Shown one piece after another: positions 46,989 to 55,015 of a stretch of DNA of 64,000 nucleotides. Source of the stretch: Sphingopyxis sp. USTB-05. GTDB lineage: Bacteria > Pseudomonadota > Alphaproteobacteria > Sphingomonadales > Sphingomonadaceae. Made by a program: the position numbers and the translations under genes. The notes beneath the pieces are model-generated. The model ran no database searches and had not been told where the DNA came from. It saw only the letters and a list, made by a program, of their open reading frames with translations. The stretch covers positions 1,426,001-1,490,000 of the forward strand of contig NZ_CP084712.1 of assembly GCF_023822045.1 (NCBI RefSeq), read 5' to 3'. Every line of letters starts with the position of its first letter. Positions within the stretch are counted from its first letter, which is position 1.

Positions 46989-47519
46989 ATGACGCTTCGG
47001 ATCCTTGCCATTTCGCTGGCGGCTATCTTGCCCGCGACGGCGTTCGCGGCGCCCGCCGAAAAGGCCGCCACCACCTGTCCGGCTGCGCCCGTGCTGCCGC
47101 CTGAACTCGCCGACTGGGCGCGCGCTGCGTCGAGTAAGACAATCTATGCCTATGGCGACGATCTTGGCGCCGACTGGTCGCCGCTGGGCGCTGCACGGAC
47201 GGCCTTGCCGCTGCACAAATTCGAAAGCCTGCGGTACGGCGTCGCGCCCGACCGCAAGCCCGACGTCTATAAATTCGGCGGCATGATCCCGATCGACGTC
47301 AAAAATCCGGGGCGGCTGGTGGTCGCGCTCGACGCCGGGGCGTGGATCGATCTCGTCCGCGACGGCGTCGTCGTAAAGTCGATCACGCACGGCCATGGCC
47401 CCGCCTGTTCAGGCATTCGCAAGATGGTCGAGTTCGACGTAACGCACGGCCGCTATCTGCTTCAGATCGTCAACGCGCCGACGGCGTCGATCCACGCGAT
47501 GGCACTGCTACGCGACTGA
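46989..47519 (+). CDS. secreted protein of unknown function
   Basis: The 176-aa protein has a clear Sec signal (LRILAISLAAILPATAFA, cleavage AFA-AP near residue 21). The rest is a compact soluble domain with two Cys (CPAAP near residue 30 and PACSGIR near 138) that could form a disulfide, and a beta-rich C terminus. No family was recognised with confidence. Its ATG is 1 bp after the mutL stop with GGGAGG upstream, so it is probably co-transcribed with mutL. It meets the next gene tail to tail with no gap. Confidence 0.75.
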   Translation: MTLRILAISLAAILPATAFAAPAEKAATTCPAAPVLPPELADWARAASSKTIYAYGDDLGADWSPLGAARTALPLHKFESLRYGVAPDRKPDVYKFGGMIPIDVKNPGRLVVALDAGAWIDLVRDGVVVKSITHGHGPACSGIRKMVEFDVTHGRYLLQIVNAPTASIHAMALLRD

Positions 47520-48716
47520 TCAGCGCAGGCGTTTCGCCAGCAAGCCCGTTGCATCGCTGGGCAGCGGGGCGACGCCGATAAGTCGCATGAGCAGCGGGTA
47601 GACCTCGATATTGTCGACGGTGCCGATATCGCCTTTCAGCCCGGTACCGCTGGCAACGAACAGCGCGAGCATCTCGGGGTCGGCATTGTCATAGCCATGC
47701 GCGCCGCCGGTGACTGGCCAGCTTGGCGGCCCCGCGAGGATCGTCCAGCCCGGCTCGGCAATACAGATGATCGCGGCAACGCGCGGGTTCTGGCCATAGT
47801 GGAGCCGCTTGGGGAGCTCCTCGCGGCGGTTGCAGACCATATGCTCATGCGGTTCCAGCAGCGCCTTATACACACGCTCGTCGGTCGCGGCGGCGGGCTC
47901 GATCGCCGCATAGGGGCCGGTCTCGACCGCAATGATGCTCGGCAAGTCGATCAGGTCGGCAAGCTGGATCACGCGGCTCTCGTCGATCGCGCGCATTCCG
48001 TGATCGGCGACGACGACCATCTGTGCGGATTGCCCCATCGCGGCCAGCCCCGAAACAAGCTCGCCGACGCGCGCGTCGACTTCGGTAATCGCGGCATTGA
48101 CCTCGGCGCTGTCGGGGCCGAACTTGTGCCCTGCATCGTCGACCGCCTCGAAATAGAGCGTCATGAAGGCCGGGCGAATGTCTGCGGGGCGCCGCATCCA
48201 GTCGAGGATCGTGTTCACACGCTGCGCATATCCGACATCGGCGTCATAACGCAGCCAGTCGGGCGGGCGGTTCTCGTGGATCGCGACCTCGCTGCCCGGC
48301 CAGAACATCGTTGCGCTGCGCACGCCGGCCTTGCCTGCGGTGATCCACGCGGGCTCGGCCTCGTCCCACCAAAAGGGATCGAGCGATTGCTTCGGATCGC
48401 CGAGGCTGAACTTCACATTCGGTCGCCGCGGGTCGATCATATTGTTGCCGACGATGCCGTTCGTGTCGGGACGTTTGCCCGTGACGATCGCATAATGATT
48501 GGGGAAGGTCTTGGTCGGAAACGACGGGCGCAGCTTGCCGCGCGCGCCTTCGGCGGCGAGCCGCGACAGATTAGGGGTGATACCGCGATCGAGATAATCG
48601 GCGCGAAATCCGTCGATCGAGATCAGGATCGTCACGGGCTTGCGCTCTCCCGCCTCCTGCGCGTGCGCGGCGAGGGGGGCGAGAAGGGCGAGCAGGAGCG
48701 CGAACAGACGGGTCAT
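47520..48716 (-). CDS. secreted nucleotide pyrophosphatase/phosphodiesterase-like alkaline phosphatase-superfamily protein
   Basis: The 398-aa protein has a Sec signal (LFALLLALLAPLAAHA). A type I phosphodiesterase/ENPP domain shows the first metal Asp in ISIDGFRADYL, the catalytic Thr in FPTKTFPNHYAIVTG, FEAVDDAGHKFGP and VVVADHGM, plus a late His in GAHGYDN. ENPP-like enzymes hydrolyse nucleotide or phospholipid phosphodiesters in the periplasm. ATG 48716 was chosen because it begins the signal peptide; the upstream frame has no such feature. It lies 40 bp downstream of the PhoD-like gene on the same strand. Confidence 0.9.
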   Translation of the reverse strand: MTRLFALLLALLAPLAAHAQEAGERKPVTILISIDGFRADYLDRGITPNLSRLAAEGARGKLRPSFPTKTFPNHYAIVTGKRPDTNGIVGNNMIDPRRPNVKFSLGDPKQSLDPFWWDEAEPAWITAGKAGVRSATMFWPGSEVAIHENRPPDWLRYDADVGYAQRVNTILDWMRRPADIRPAFMTLYFEAVDDAGHKFGPDSAEVNAAITEVDARVGELVSGLAAMGQSAQMVVVADHGMRAIDESRVIQLADLIDLPSIIAVETGPYAAIEPAAATDERVYKALLEPHEHMVCNRREELPKRLHYGQNPRVAAIICIAEPGWTILAGPPSWPVTGGAHGYDNADPEMLALFVASGTGLKGDIGTVDNIEVYPLLMRLIGVAPLPSDATGLLAKRLR

Positions 48717-48756
48717 GCGGTGGCCGCTATGGCGCTTATGTGACCGTCCGGCGACA

Positions 48757-50325
48757 CTAGGCCATCTTGATCCCGGCGACATCGCGCTCGACGACGCCCG
48801 TCGCGCGCTTCGACAGCGTGTTCACCGGCGTCGTCACTTTGTCGACGACCATGAAGTGCGTCTGCCAGGCGTCGCGATTGACGTCGCACACGATATAGCC
48901 GCGCTGGTCGTTCGCGAATTTGAGCTCGGGATTCTGGCTCAGAAACACGTCGGTACCGTTGCGCTTGTCGCTGCCGTCGCCGCCGCTGGAGATCGACGTC
49001 GCGACGAACTCGGCGCCGACGACCTTGTCTTTGAGAACCAGATCGCCACAGAAATTCTGATGCTCGTCGCCGGTCAGCACGACATTATTCTTGAGCCCCG
49101 CCATGCGCGACAGGATACGTTCGCGCGGGGCTTCATAGCCCGCCCAACTGTCGAGATTCACGATCTTCTTCGGCTCGTCGGCCTTTCGCCGCCGGTCGAG
49201 CGACATCATCGTGATCTGCTGCGCGAACGCGTTCCACGTCGCGCCGCCCTTCGACAGATTGCGCCCGAGCCATTCCTCCTGCGCTTTACCGAGCACCTGC
49301 GCATTTTTGTCGAAAACGCCGGGGCACGCGGGCTTGAAGCCGTCGTCGCATGCCTGGTCGCTGCGATATTGCCGCGTGTCGAGCAACTGCATCGCCATCA
49401 GGTCACCCCAGCGAAACTCGCGGTTCATCGCGACCATACCGCCGCGCGGAAGCAGCGCCTTGCGCACCGGCATATGCTCGTACCACGCCTGCATCGCCGC
49501 CTGTTTCTTCAGCATGAAGACTTCGGGCGGTGCGGCTTCGGGGTCGTTGACGTCGAGCCCGAGCTTCCAATTGTCGATGTCGGAGACCCAGTCGTTGCGG
49601 ATCTCGTGATCGTCGAAGCTCGACAGAAAGGCGTGGACCGAGCGCGCCGCCTGCAGGTCGATGTCGCCGAGCTGCTGGGCATAGGCGTTGCGGAAATCAT
49701 TGACGTCGACGAGCGCGCGGAAGGCGTGTTTGCGCACCGGACGCGTCGGCAACCCGGTGTTGAACAGATAATCCTCGCTATATTCATAGATGAAGTCGCC
49801 ATAATGATAGACGAAAGCGAGGTCTTCGCGCGCAAGGTGGCGATAGGCGCCAAAAAAGCCCGCTTCGAAATGCTGGCACCCGGCGACGCCGAATTTCAGC
49901 GCATCGGTTTTTGCGTCCGGCGCGGGCAGGGTGCGCGCGCGGCCGCGCAGGCTGCGTTCGCCGCCCGCTGTGAAGCGGTAATAATAGGGACGATCGGGCA
50001 GCAGTCCCGCGACCTCGACATGAACGCTGTGCGCAAGCTCGGGCCGCGCAAATTCGGTGCCCTTTGCCACGACATCGCGAAAGCCGCTGTCGCTCGCGAC
50101 CTCCCAGTCGACCGGGAAATTTGCCAGCGGCATCCCGCCGTGGCGCTCCATCGGTTCGGGGGCGAGACGCGTCCAGATAACGAAGCCGTCGCTCGCGGGG
50201 TCGCCCGCCGCGACACCGAGGCTGAACGGGAATTCGCGGAAAATTCCGCCCTCGGCCCGCAGAATCGCGGGGGCGGCAAGACCGGCGAGGGTGGCCCCGG
50301 CAAGAAAGTGACGGCGGTTGAACAT
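48757..50325 (-). CDS. phoD: PhoD-like alkaline phosphatase/phosphodiesterase, Tat-exported
   Basis: The 522-aa protein starts RRHFLAGATLAGLAAPAIL, a twin-arginine signal. A PhoD N-terminal domain follows (GVAAGDPASDGFVIWTRLAP) and a metallophosphatase domain with CQHFEAGFFGAYRHLA, HYGDFIYEY, SFDDHEIRNDW and VLTGDEHQNF. PhoD enzymes use Fe3+ and Ca2+ and cleave phosphomono- and diesters, often under phosphate starvation. No Pho box could be confirmed by eye. Confidence 0.92.
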   Translation of the reverse strand: MFNRRHFLAGATLAGLAAPAILRAEGGIFREFPFSLGVAAGDPASDGFVIWTRLAPEPMERHGGMPLANFPVDWEVASDSGFRDVVAKGTEFARPELAHSVHVEVAGLLPDRPYYYRFTAGGERSLRGRARTLPAPDAKTDALKFGVAGCQHFEAGFFGAYRHLAREDLAFVYHYGDFIYEYSEDYLFNTGLPTRPVRKHAFRALVDVNDFRNAYAQQLGDIDLQAARSVHAFLSSFDDHEIRNDWVSDIDNWKLGLDVNDPEAAPPEVFMLKKQAAMQAWYEHMPVRKALLPRGGMVAMNREFRWGDLMAMQLLDTRQYRSDQACDDGFKPACPGVFDKNAQVLGKAQEEWLGRNLSKGGATWNAFAQQITMMSLDRRRKADEPKKIVNLDSWAGYEAPRERILSRMAGLKNNVVLTGDEHQNFCGDLVLKDKVVGAEFVATSISSGGDGSDKRNGTDVFLSQNPELKFANDQRGYIVCDVNRDAWQTHFMVVDKVTTPVNTLSKRATGVVERDVAGIKMA

Positions 50326-50403
50326 GGCTGGGCTCCGTGGGGACGAATCGAAGCCCCTGATAGCCCAGCCATATGTTTCATCAATGACCGATGCGGAACG
50401 GCA

Positions 50404-51141
50404 TCAGAACCACATGCGCGCCATCCACAGCGCCATCGCGACCATCATCACATTTTCTGTTAGCGACACGAAGCCGAGGGGCACCTTGCTGCTGCCGCCG
50501 ACGCACGCGCATTTGATGTCGCGCTTATCGATGTAAACCGCCTTGAACACCGACACCGCGCCGATGCCGCCGATGAACAACGCGATCGGGATCGACAACC
50601 AAGGCAGGATATGTGCCGTCATCAACACGCCCGCCAGACCCTCGGCAAAGGGATAGATATTGCCATAGGGCACCCATCGCTTGGCGAGCAGGTCATAGTT
50701 CAGGAACATCGTCGCGAATTTGTCGACATCCTGCAGCTTGAGGAGTGCGAGCACGATCATGCTGAACGAGATGAACCATTCGGCGGCGCGCAGCGTGAAT
50801 GCGCTGCCTTCGACGGCAAAGCTCGCGGCGAGTGCCATCAGCGCGGTCATCGCGAACAGCGCGATCACGGGCGTGTAGCTTGTCGCATTGGGGTCAGCGA
50901 CCTTCAGCCCCAAATGGCGACGCAGATCGTCGTGACCGCCGATACGTGATCCGTCGATGAAGGTCTGCGGCGTCGTCTTGACGTCGTGCTCGGCCTTGAA
51001 CGCGTCGACCGCCTCGCGGGTCGTCAGCCATCGGTCGTCGACCGTGTAACCGCGGCTTTCCAGCAGATGTTTTGCCTTGAGGCCATAGGGACAGATATGT
51101 CCCGGCATGACCATGCGATGGAGTGTTGCTTGCTTCGTCAT
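50404..51141 (-). CDS. glutaredoxin-MauE fusion membrane protein
   Basis: The 245-aa protein joins an N-terminal glutaredoxin-like domain (residues 5-78; CPYG redox motif, TTPQTFIDGSRIGGHDDL) to a MauE-like membrane domain with four or more helices (about residues 88-240), including FVLALLKLQDVDKF-type and PYGNIYPFAEGLAGVLM segments. Two Cys (KCACVGG) lie in a loop near residue 208. It probably handles thiol or metal redox chemistry at the membrane; the MerR regulator is divergent from it. ATG 51141 was chosen because an upstream ATG at 51150 lies inside the predicted promoter -10; the transcript may be leaderless. Confidence 0.82.
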   Translation of the reverse strand: MTKQATLHRMVMPGHICPYGLKAKHLLESRGYTVDDRWLTTREAVDAFKAEHDVKTTPQTFIDGSRIGGHDDLRRHLGLKVADPNATSYTPVIALFAMTALMALAASFAVEGSAFTLRAAEWFISFSMIVLALLKLQDVDKFATMFLNYDLLAKRWVPYGNIYPFAEGLAGVLMTAHILPWLSIPIALFIGGIGAVSVFKAVYIDKRDIKCACVGGSSKVPLGFVSLTENVMMVAMALWMARMWF

Positions 51142-51148
51142 GCGCCCC

Positions 51149-51179
51149 ATATAGCGTCCGTACCATGGTACGGAGTCAA
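51149..51179 (-). promoter_or_regulatory. MerR-type promoter/operator for the glutaredoxin-MauE gene
   Basis: On the minus strand, -35 TTGACT (51174-51179) and -10 CTATAT (51149-51154) are separated by 19 bp that contain the perfect 16-bp palindrome CCGTACCATGGTACGG (51158-51173). The long spacer with the dyad inside it is the hallmark of promoters activated by MerR proteins through DNA untwisting. The divergent merR-like gene starts 10 bp from the palindrome and is probably autoregulated. Confidence 0.88.
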
Positions 51180-51182
51180 GCG

Positions 51183-51584
51183 ATGCAACTCACGATCGGC
51201 AAATTGGCGCAGGCGGGCGAGGTCGGTGTCGAAACCATCCGCTATTACCAGCGCCGCGGCTTGCTGGGCACCCCCGCGCGAAGCGGTGGAGACGGGTGGG
51301 GCGGAGGAATCCGCCGGTACGGCGACGACGATCTTCGCCGCCTGAAATTCATCCGTTCGGCGCAGGCGTCGGGTTTTACCCTAGACGAGATTTCGGAACT
51401 GCTGGCGCTGGAAGCGAGCGACGATCGCATCAGCGTGCGCACGCTCGCGCGTCAGCGGATCGAGGCGCTCGACGAAAAGATCGCGCAAATGACCGCAACC
51501 CGCGCCGCCCTCGCACGCCTCGCCGACCAATGCGCGGCGAGCGATAAAGGGCCGTGCCCGATATTGGCGGCGTTCGAGTCTTAG
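51183..51584 (+). CDS. MerR-family transcriptional regulator
   Basis: The 133-aa protein has a MerR HTH (LTIGKLAQAGEVGVETIRYY, residues 3-22) and wing, the dimerisation helix (about 85-115), and a C-terminal loop QCAASDKGPCPIL with two Cys. Mercury-type MerR uses three Cys; the one at the start of the dimerisation helix is absent here, so the ligand may be another metal or a redox signal. It should act on the palindrome just upstream, on its own gene and the glutaredoxin-MauE gene. Confidence 0.9.
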   Translation: MQLTIGKLAQAGEVGVETIRYYQRRGLLGTPARSGGDGWGGGIRRYGDDDLRRLKFIRSAQASGFTLDEISELLALEASDDRISVRTLARQRIEALDEKIAQMTATRAALARLADQCAASDKGPCPILAAFES

Positions 51585-51590
51585 TGCGGA

Positions 51591-51610
51591 GACGGCCGCT
51601 GGCGGCCGTC
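51591..51610 (+). terminator. hairpin after merR-like gene
   Basis: GACGGCCG and CGGCCGTC form a perfect 8-bp GC-rich stem with loop CTGG, starting 7 bp after the stop codon. No T-run follows, so the termination may be incomplete. Confidence 0.45.
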
Positions 51611-51694
51611 GGCCGTCGCTTATTGGCTTGGCGGCTCAGAAGCTACGCCAGCGCAAAGTGCTTTGGCGCAGGCTTTCGTATGTCTGGAAAAGAA

Positions 51695-51769
51695 TGGCTC
51701 CCCGGGTAGGATTCGAACCTACGACCGATCGATTAACAGTCGATTGCTCTACCGCTGAGCTACCGAGGA
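51695..51769 (-). tRNA. tRNA-Asn (GTT anticodon)
   Basis: On the minus strand the gene begins TCCTCGGTAGCTCAG, has the anticodon loop ACTGTTAA with GTT, a GGTTCGAATCC T-arm and ends in an encoded CCA. TCCTCGG pairs with CCGGGGA with one G-T pair. The discriminator base is G, as usual for Asn. Confidence 0.95.
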
Positions 51770-51830
51770 ACACGCCGCCGATGCGGGCAAGGCGGCCCCT
51801 TTGCCGCCGGTCGCGGGATTAATCAAGCCC

Positions 51831-52601
51831 TCAAACGATAAATTGTTCCATTGCGATGCGTTCGTCCAATCCCTGATCGGGATCGAACAGCAAAGTCAGC
51901 GGCCGACTGCGGTCGGTGGTGACTAGCACCGTCTTCACATCTCGAATCTCGCGCTGGTCGGCAACGGCGCTGACCGGGCGTTTCGCTGCCTCGCGGACGT
52001 TGAAACGGATGCTGGTCGATTCGGGGACGAGCGCGCCGCGCCAACGGCGGGGGCGGAAGGGGCTGATCGGCGTCAGCGCCAGCATTTCGGATTCGAGCGG
52101 CAGGATCGGGCCGTTGGCGCTGAGATTATAGGCGGTCGATCCGGCCGGGGTCGATACGAGCACTCCGTCGCACGCCAGTTCCTCAAGCATCGTCTTTTCG
52201 TTGATCATCACCTCAAGTTTCGCCGCCTGACGTGTCTCGCGCAGCAACGAGATTTCGTTGATTGCCGGCAATATATGCCGTTCGCCGCTGATCGTCGTGA
52301 TATCGCCGCTTAGCGGATGGATCAGGAACGGGCGCGCAGCGGCGAGGCGGTCAACAAGGCCCTCGATCCGAAACTCGTTCATCAGAAAGCCGATCGTGCC
52401 GCGGTTCATGCCAAAGACGGGCAGGCTGCGTCGCTGGTCGAGCAGCTGGTGCAGCATATGCAACAGGAAGCCATCGCCGCCCAGCGCGATCAGCAGGTCT
52501 GCCTCCGCCAGATCAACGAAGTCATAGAGCGGACGCAGTTCGGCTTCCGCCTCCATGGCCGCGGGCGCGTTCGATGCGACTAGCGCAATCTTGCGATGCA
52601 T
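51831..52601 (-). CDS. nadK: NAD kinase
   Basis: The 256-aa protein has the NAD-kinase GGDG motif in IALGGDGFLLHMLH (about residue 41), NRGTIGFLMNE, NEISLLRET and the diacylglycerol-kinase-like STPAGSTAYNLSANGPI. It phosphorylates NAD to NADP. ATG 52601 gives a normal length. It is 43 bp after moaA on the same strand. Confidence 0.95.
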   Translation of the reverse strand: MHRKIALVASNAPAAMEAEAELRPLYDFVDLAEADLLIALGGDGFLLHMLHQLLDQRRSLPVFGMNRGTIGFLMNEFRIEGLVDRLAAARPFLIHPLSGDITTISGERHILPAINEISLLRETRQAAKLEVMINEKTMLEELACDGVLVSTPAGSTAYNLSANGPILPLESEMLALTPISPFRPRRWRGALVPESTSIRFNVREAAKRPVSAVADQREIRDVKTVLVTTDRSRPLTLLFDPDQGLDERIAMEQFIV

Positions 52602-52644
52602 AATGGTCCGGTTCCCCCGTGCCTTCAAATAACGGGATGGCCTG

Positions 52645-53661
52645 TCAGCCGCCCGTTGCACTCATATGACGCGCGACCGCCGGTTTGGACTTTCGCTCGA
52701 TATGAAAGTCATGCGCGCGGGGTTTGCCAGCCAAAGCCGCATCAATCAAGCCGTCGACATCACCGCGCTCGCGCAACGCGGAGCGCAGGTCGACATGGTC
52801 GTCCTGGCCAAGGCACATATAGACGCGTCCCTCGACCGTCAGGCGGATACGGTTGCAGGTCGCGCAGAAATTGTCGCTGAGCGGGGTGATCAGTCCAAGC
52901 GTCACCGGGCTGTTCTCGATCGCGAAATAGCGTGCGGGGCCGCCGGTGCGCTGGTCGATAGGATAGATGGCCCGCGTTTCGCGAAGCGGCGCGATGAAAT
53001 GATGGAGCGGTATATAATGGTCGCTTCGGTCTTCCTCGACTTCGCCGAGCGGCATCGTCTCGATCAGCGTCAGGTTGCATCCGGCCGCGGCGCAATAATC
53101 GAGCATCGGAAGCAATTGATCTTCGTTGAGTCCGGCGAGCGCCACCATGTTGATCTTGACCGCCAATCCCGCACGGCGCGCGGCGTCGATCCCGCGCAGC
53201 GCAACTGCAAGATCCCCGACGCGCGTGATATGGCGAAAGGCGTCGGTGTCGAGCGTGTCCAGGCTGACGTTGATGCGGCGGACGCCCGCCGCTGCCAGCA
53301 TCGGGGCGTGCTCGGCCAGCCGCATCGCATTGGTGGTCAGCGTGAGTTCGTCGAGGCCCTGGCCGATCAGAGCACCCAGCCGCATTGCTAGCGTGTCGAT
53401 TCCGCGCCGTACGAGCGGTTCGCCGCCCGTCAGTCGGATGCGGCGAACCCCGCGCGCAACGAAGCGCTCGGCAAGTTCGCCCATTTCCTCTATGCTGAGC
53501 ACCGCCGATTTGGGTAGGAAGGTCATGTCTTCGGCCATGCAATAACGGCAGCGCAGGTCGCAGCGGTCGGTGACCGACAGGCGTAAGTAACTGATCCGTC
53601 GGCCAATGCCGTCGATCAAAGGGGCCGTCGATGCGGCGCTGTGGGAAAATGTGACAGCCAC
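52645..53661 (-). CDS. moaA: GTP 3',8-cyclase MoaA (molybdenum cofactor)
   Basis: The 338-aa radical SAM enzyme has the N-terminal cluster motif CDLRCRYC (CxxxCxxC), RLTGGEPLVRR, NVSLDTLDTDAF, the C-terminal cluster set CATCNRIRLT...C and the MoaA C-terminal double Gly (SATGG). It converts GTP to 3',8-cyclo-GTP, the first step of molybdopterin synthesis. The start is set at GTG 53661 because the long upstream frame would run into the divergent EAL gene; no strong Shine-Dalgarno is seen, and TTG 53679 is an alternative. Confidence 0.94.
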   Translation of the reverse strand: MAVTFSHSAASTAPLIDGIGRRISYLRLSVTDRCDLRCRYCMAEDMTFLPKSAVLSIEEMGELAERFVARGVRRIRLTGGEPLVRRGIDTLAMRLGALIGQGLDELTLTTNAMRLAEHAPMLAAAGVRRINVSLDTLDTDAFRHITRVGDLAVALRGIDAARRAGLAVKINMVALAGLNEDQLLPMLDYCAAAGCNLTLIETMPLGEVEEDRSDHYIPLHHFIAPLRETRAIYPIDQRTGGPARYFAIENSPVTLGLITPLSDNFCATCNRIRLTVEGRVYMCLGQDDHVDLRSALRERGDVDGLIDAALAGKPRAHDFHIERKSKPAVARHMSATGG

Positions 53662-53721
53662 GCGCGCATTGTGATGCAAAAGGGAAGCGCTTGGCAAGCA
53701 AAGCCTGTTAGAGGGACCGCC

Positions 53722-54918
53722 ATGAATCGCCTGTCCGAATCTCTTTCCGCCTGCGCCCGCAAGCTTGAAACCCTGCACGCCCGGCACGACGCCGACGTCG
53801 GCGTCCTCCTGGTGCAGGTCGACCAGATGGCCCGCATCAACAACAGCGCTGGCACGGCGACGGGCGACTCGGTGCTCGATGAAATCGGGCGCCGCCTCGA
53901 AAATTTCGCGAGCGACGAGTTCGGCCAGGGGTCGTGCGTCGATCGCCTCGACGGTCCGCGCTTCCTCATCGTGCCCGCGACGCCGATGTCGCTGGGGGCG
54001 CTGCGGGCGCAGGAGCGCGCGCTGCACGTCGCGCTCGCCGAGCCGATCGTCGGCGATCCGAACGGCCGCCTGTCGATCCGCATCGCGGCCGCCCTGATCA
54101 CTCGCGACGAGCCCGTCGACGAACAGCTTCGTTCTGCGGGCGACCAACTGGCGCGACCGGCGTCGGCGCGCGACGGGGTGATGGTCCACGCAGCGTTGTC
54201 GCGGAACGAGGTGGTGATCCACTATCAGCCCCAATATGACGTCGCGACCGGCGAGATGACCGGGGTCGAGGCGCTTCTACGCTGGCAGCATCCCGAACTT
54301 GGTCTGCTTGGCGCGGGACCGTTGGTAACAGCGGCGCGCGCGGCGCGGCTCGAATGCGAGCTCACCGAACATGCGCACCGTGTCGCGCTGGCCGAAATGG
54401 CGACCTGGCCAAAAGCGCTGGCGAAGCTGCGCGTCTCGCTCAACATAACCGCCGCCGATCTCGGTGACCCCGAATTTGCCGGGCGTTTTGCGGAGATGGC
54501 AAAGGCCGCGAAAATCGATCCCGATCGGTTGACGCTCGAGCTGACCGAGCAGGCGATGCTGAGCGATCCGGCGAGCGCCGCCGACCAGCTCGCGCAGATC
54601 CGCGCACTTGGCGTCGCGGTCGCGATAGACGATTTCGGTACCGGCTATTCCAGCCTGTCGCTGCTCGCGCGGTTGCCTATCGACTATCTCAAGATCGACA
54701 GCGGCTTTACCCGCACGATCGACGGCAGCGACCGCGACCGCATCGTCGTGCGCGCGATCGTCGACCTCGCGCGCGCGCTCGGCTTGCTGGTGGTGGCCGA
54801 AGGGATCGAGAATGTGCGCCAGTTGGAGCGTCTCTCCGACCTCGGCGTCGCGACCTGGCAGGGCTTTCTGAAATCGGGGCCGGTGCCCTCGGATCAGTTG
54901 CTGGCGTTGATGGAATAG
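53722..54918 (+). CDS. cyclic di-GMP phosphodiesterase-like EAL protein with degenerate GGDEF domain
   Basis: The 398-aa protein has an N-terminal GGDEF-like domain (about residues 15-140) in which the active motif is replaced by LDGPRF, so cyclase activity is unlikely. The EAL domain (about 150-398) keeps GVEALLRW near residue 182, the Asn in NITAADL, LELTEQA, DDFGTGYSS near residue 302, LKID and EGIE, so c-di-GMP hydrolysis is plausible. There is no membrane segment. GAGGG lies just upstream of ATG 53722. With the PilZ protein further on, it suggests a c-di-GMP circuit. Confidence 0.9.
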   Translation: MNRLSESLSACARKLETLHARHDADVGVLLVQVDQMARINNSAGTATGDSVLDEIGRRLENFASDEFGQGSCVDRLDGPRFLIVPATPMSLGALRAQERALHVALAEPIVGDPNGRLSIRIAAALITRDEPVDEQLRSAGDQLARPASARDGVMVHAALSRNEVVIHYQPQYDVATGEMTGVEALLRWQHPELGLLGAGPLVTAARAARLECELTEHAHRVALAEMATWPKALAKLRVSLNITAADLGDPEFAGRFAEMAKAAKIDPDRLTLELTEQAMLSDPASAADQLAQIRALGVAVAIDDFGTGYSSLSLLARLPIDYLKIDSGFTRTIDGSDRDRIVVRAIVDLARALGLLVVAEGIENVRQLERLSDLGVATWQGFLKSGPVPSDQLLALME

Positions 54919-54923
54919 TCCGC

Positions 54924-55006
54924 CGTCATTGCGAGCGAAGCGAAGCAATCCAGAGCGGTGTACGCGACTCTGGATTGCCGCGTCGCCTTCGGCTCCTCGC
55001 AATGAC
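54924..55006. repeat. REP-like palindromic element between convergent genes
   Basis: GTCATTGCGAGCG at 54924 pairs with the reversed CTCCTCGCAATGAC ending at 55005, and GCAATCCAGAG pairs with CTCTGGATTGC; the centre holds the loop. Such imperfect palindromes are common dispersed repeats in many bacterial genomes. Here it lies between the EAL gene and mfd and could serve as a bidirectional terminator. Confidence 0.7.
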
Positions 55007-55015
55007 GACCTCTAG

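Noticed and set aside
46989-47519. An enzyme name for the secreted protein after mutL
   Set aside because: No catalytic motif could be identified, so no function is assigned.
53662-54234. N-terminal extension of moaA by about 190 codons
   Set aside because: It would overlap the divergent EAL gene and adds no known domain; MoaA length is normal without it.
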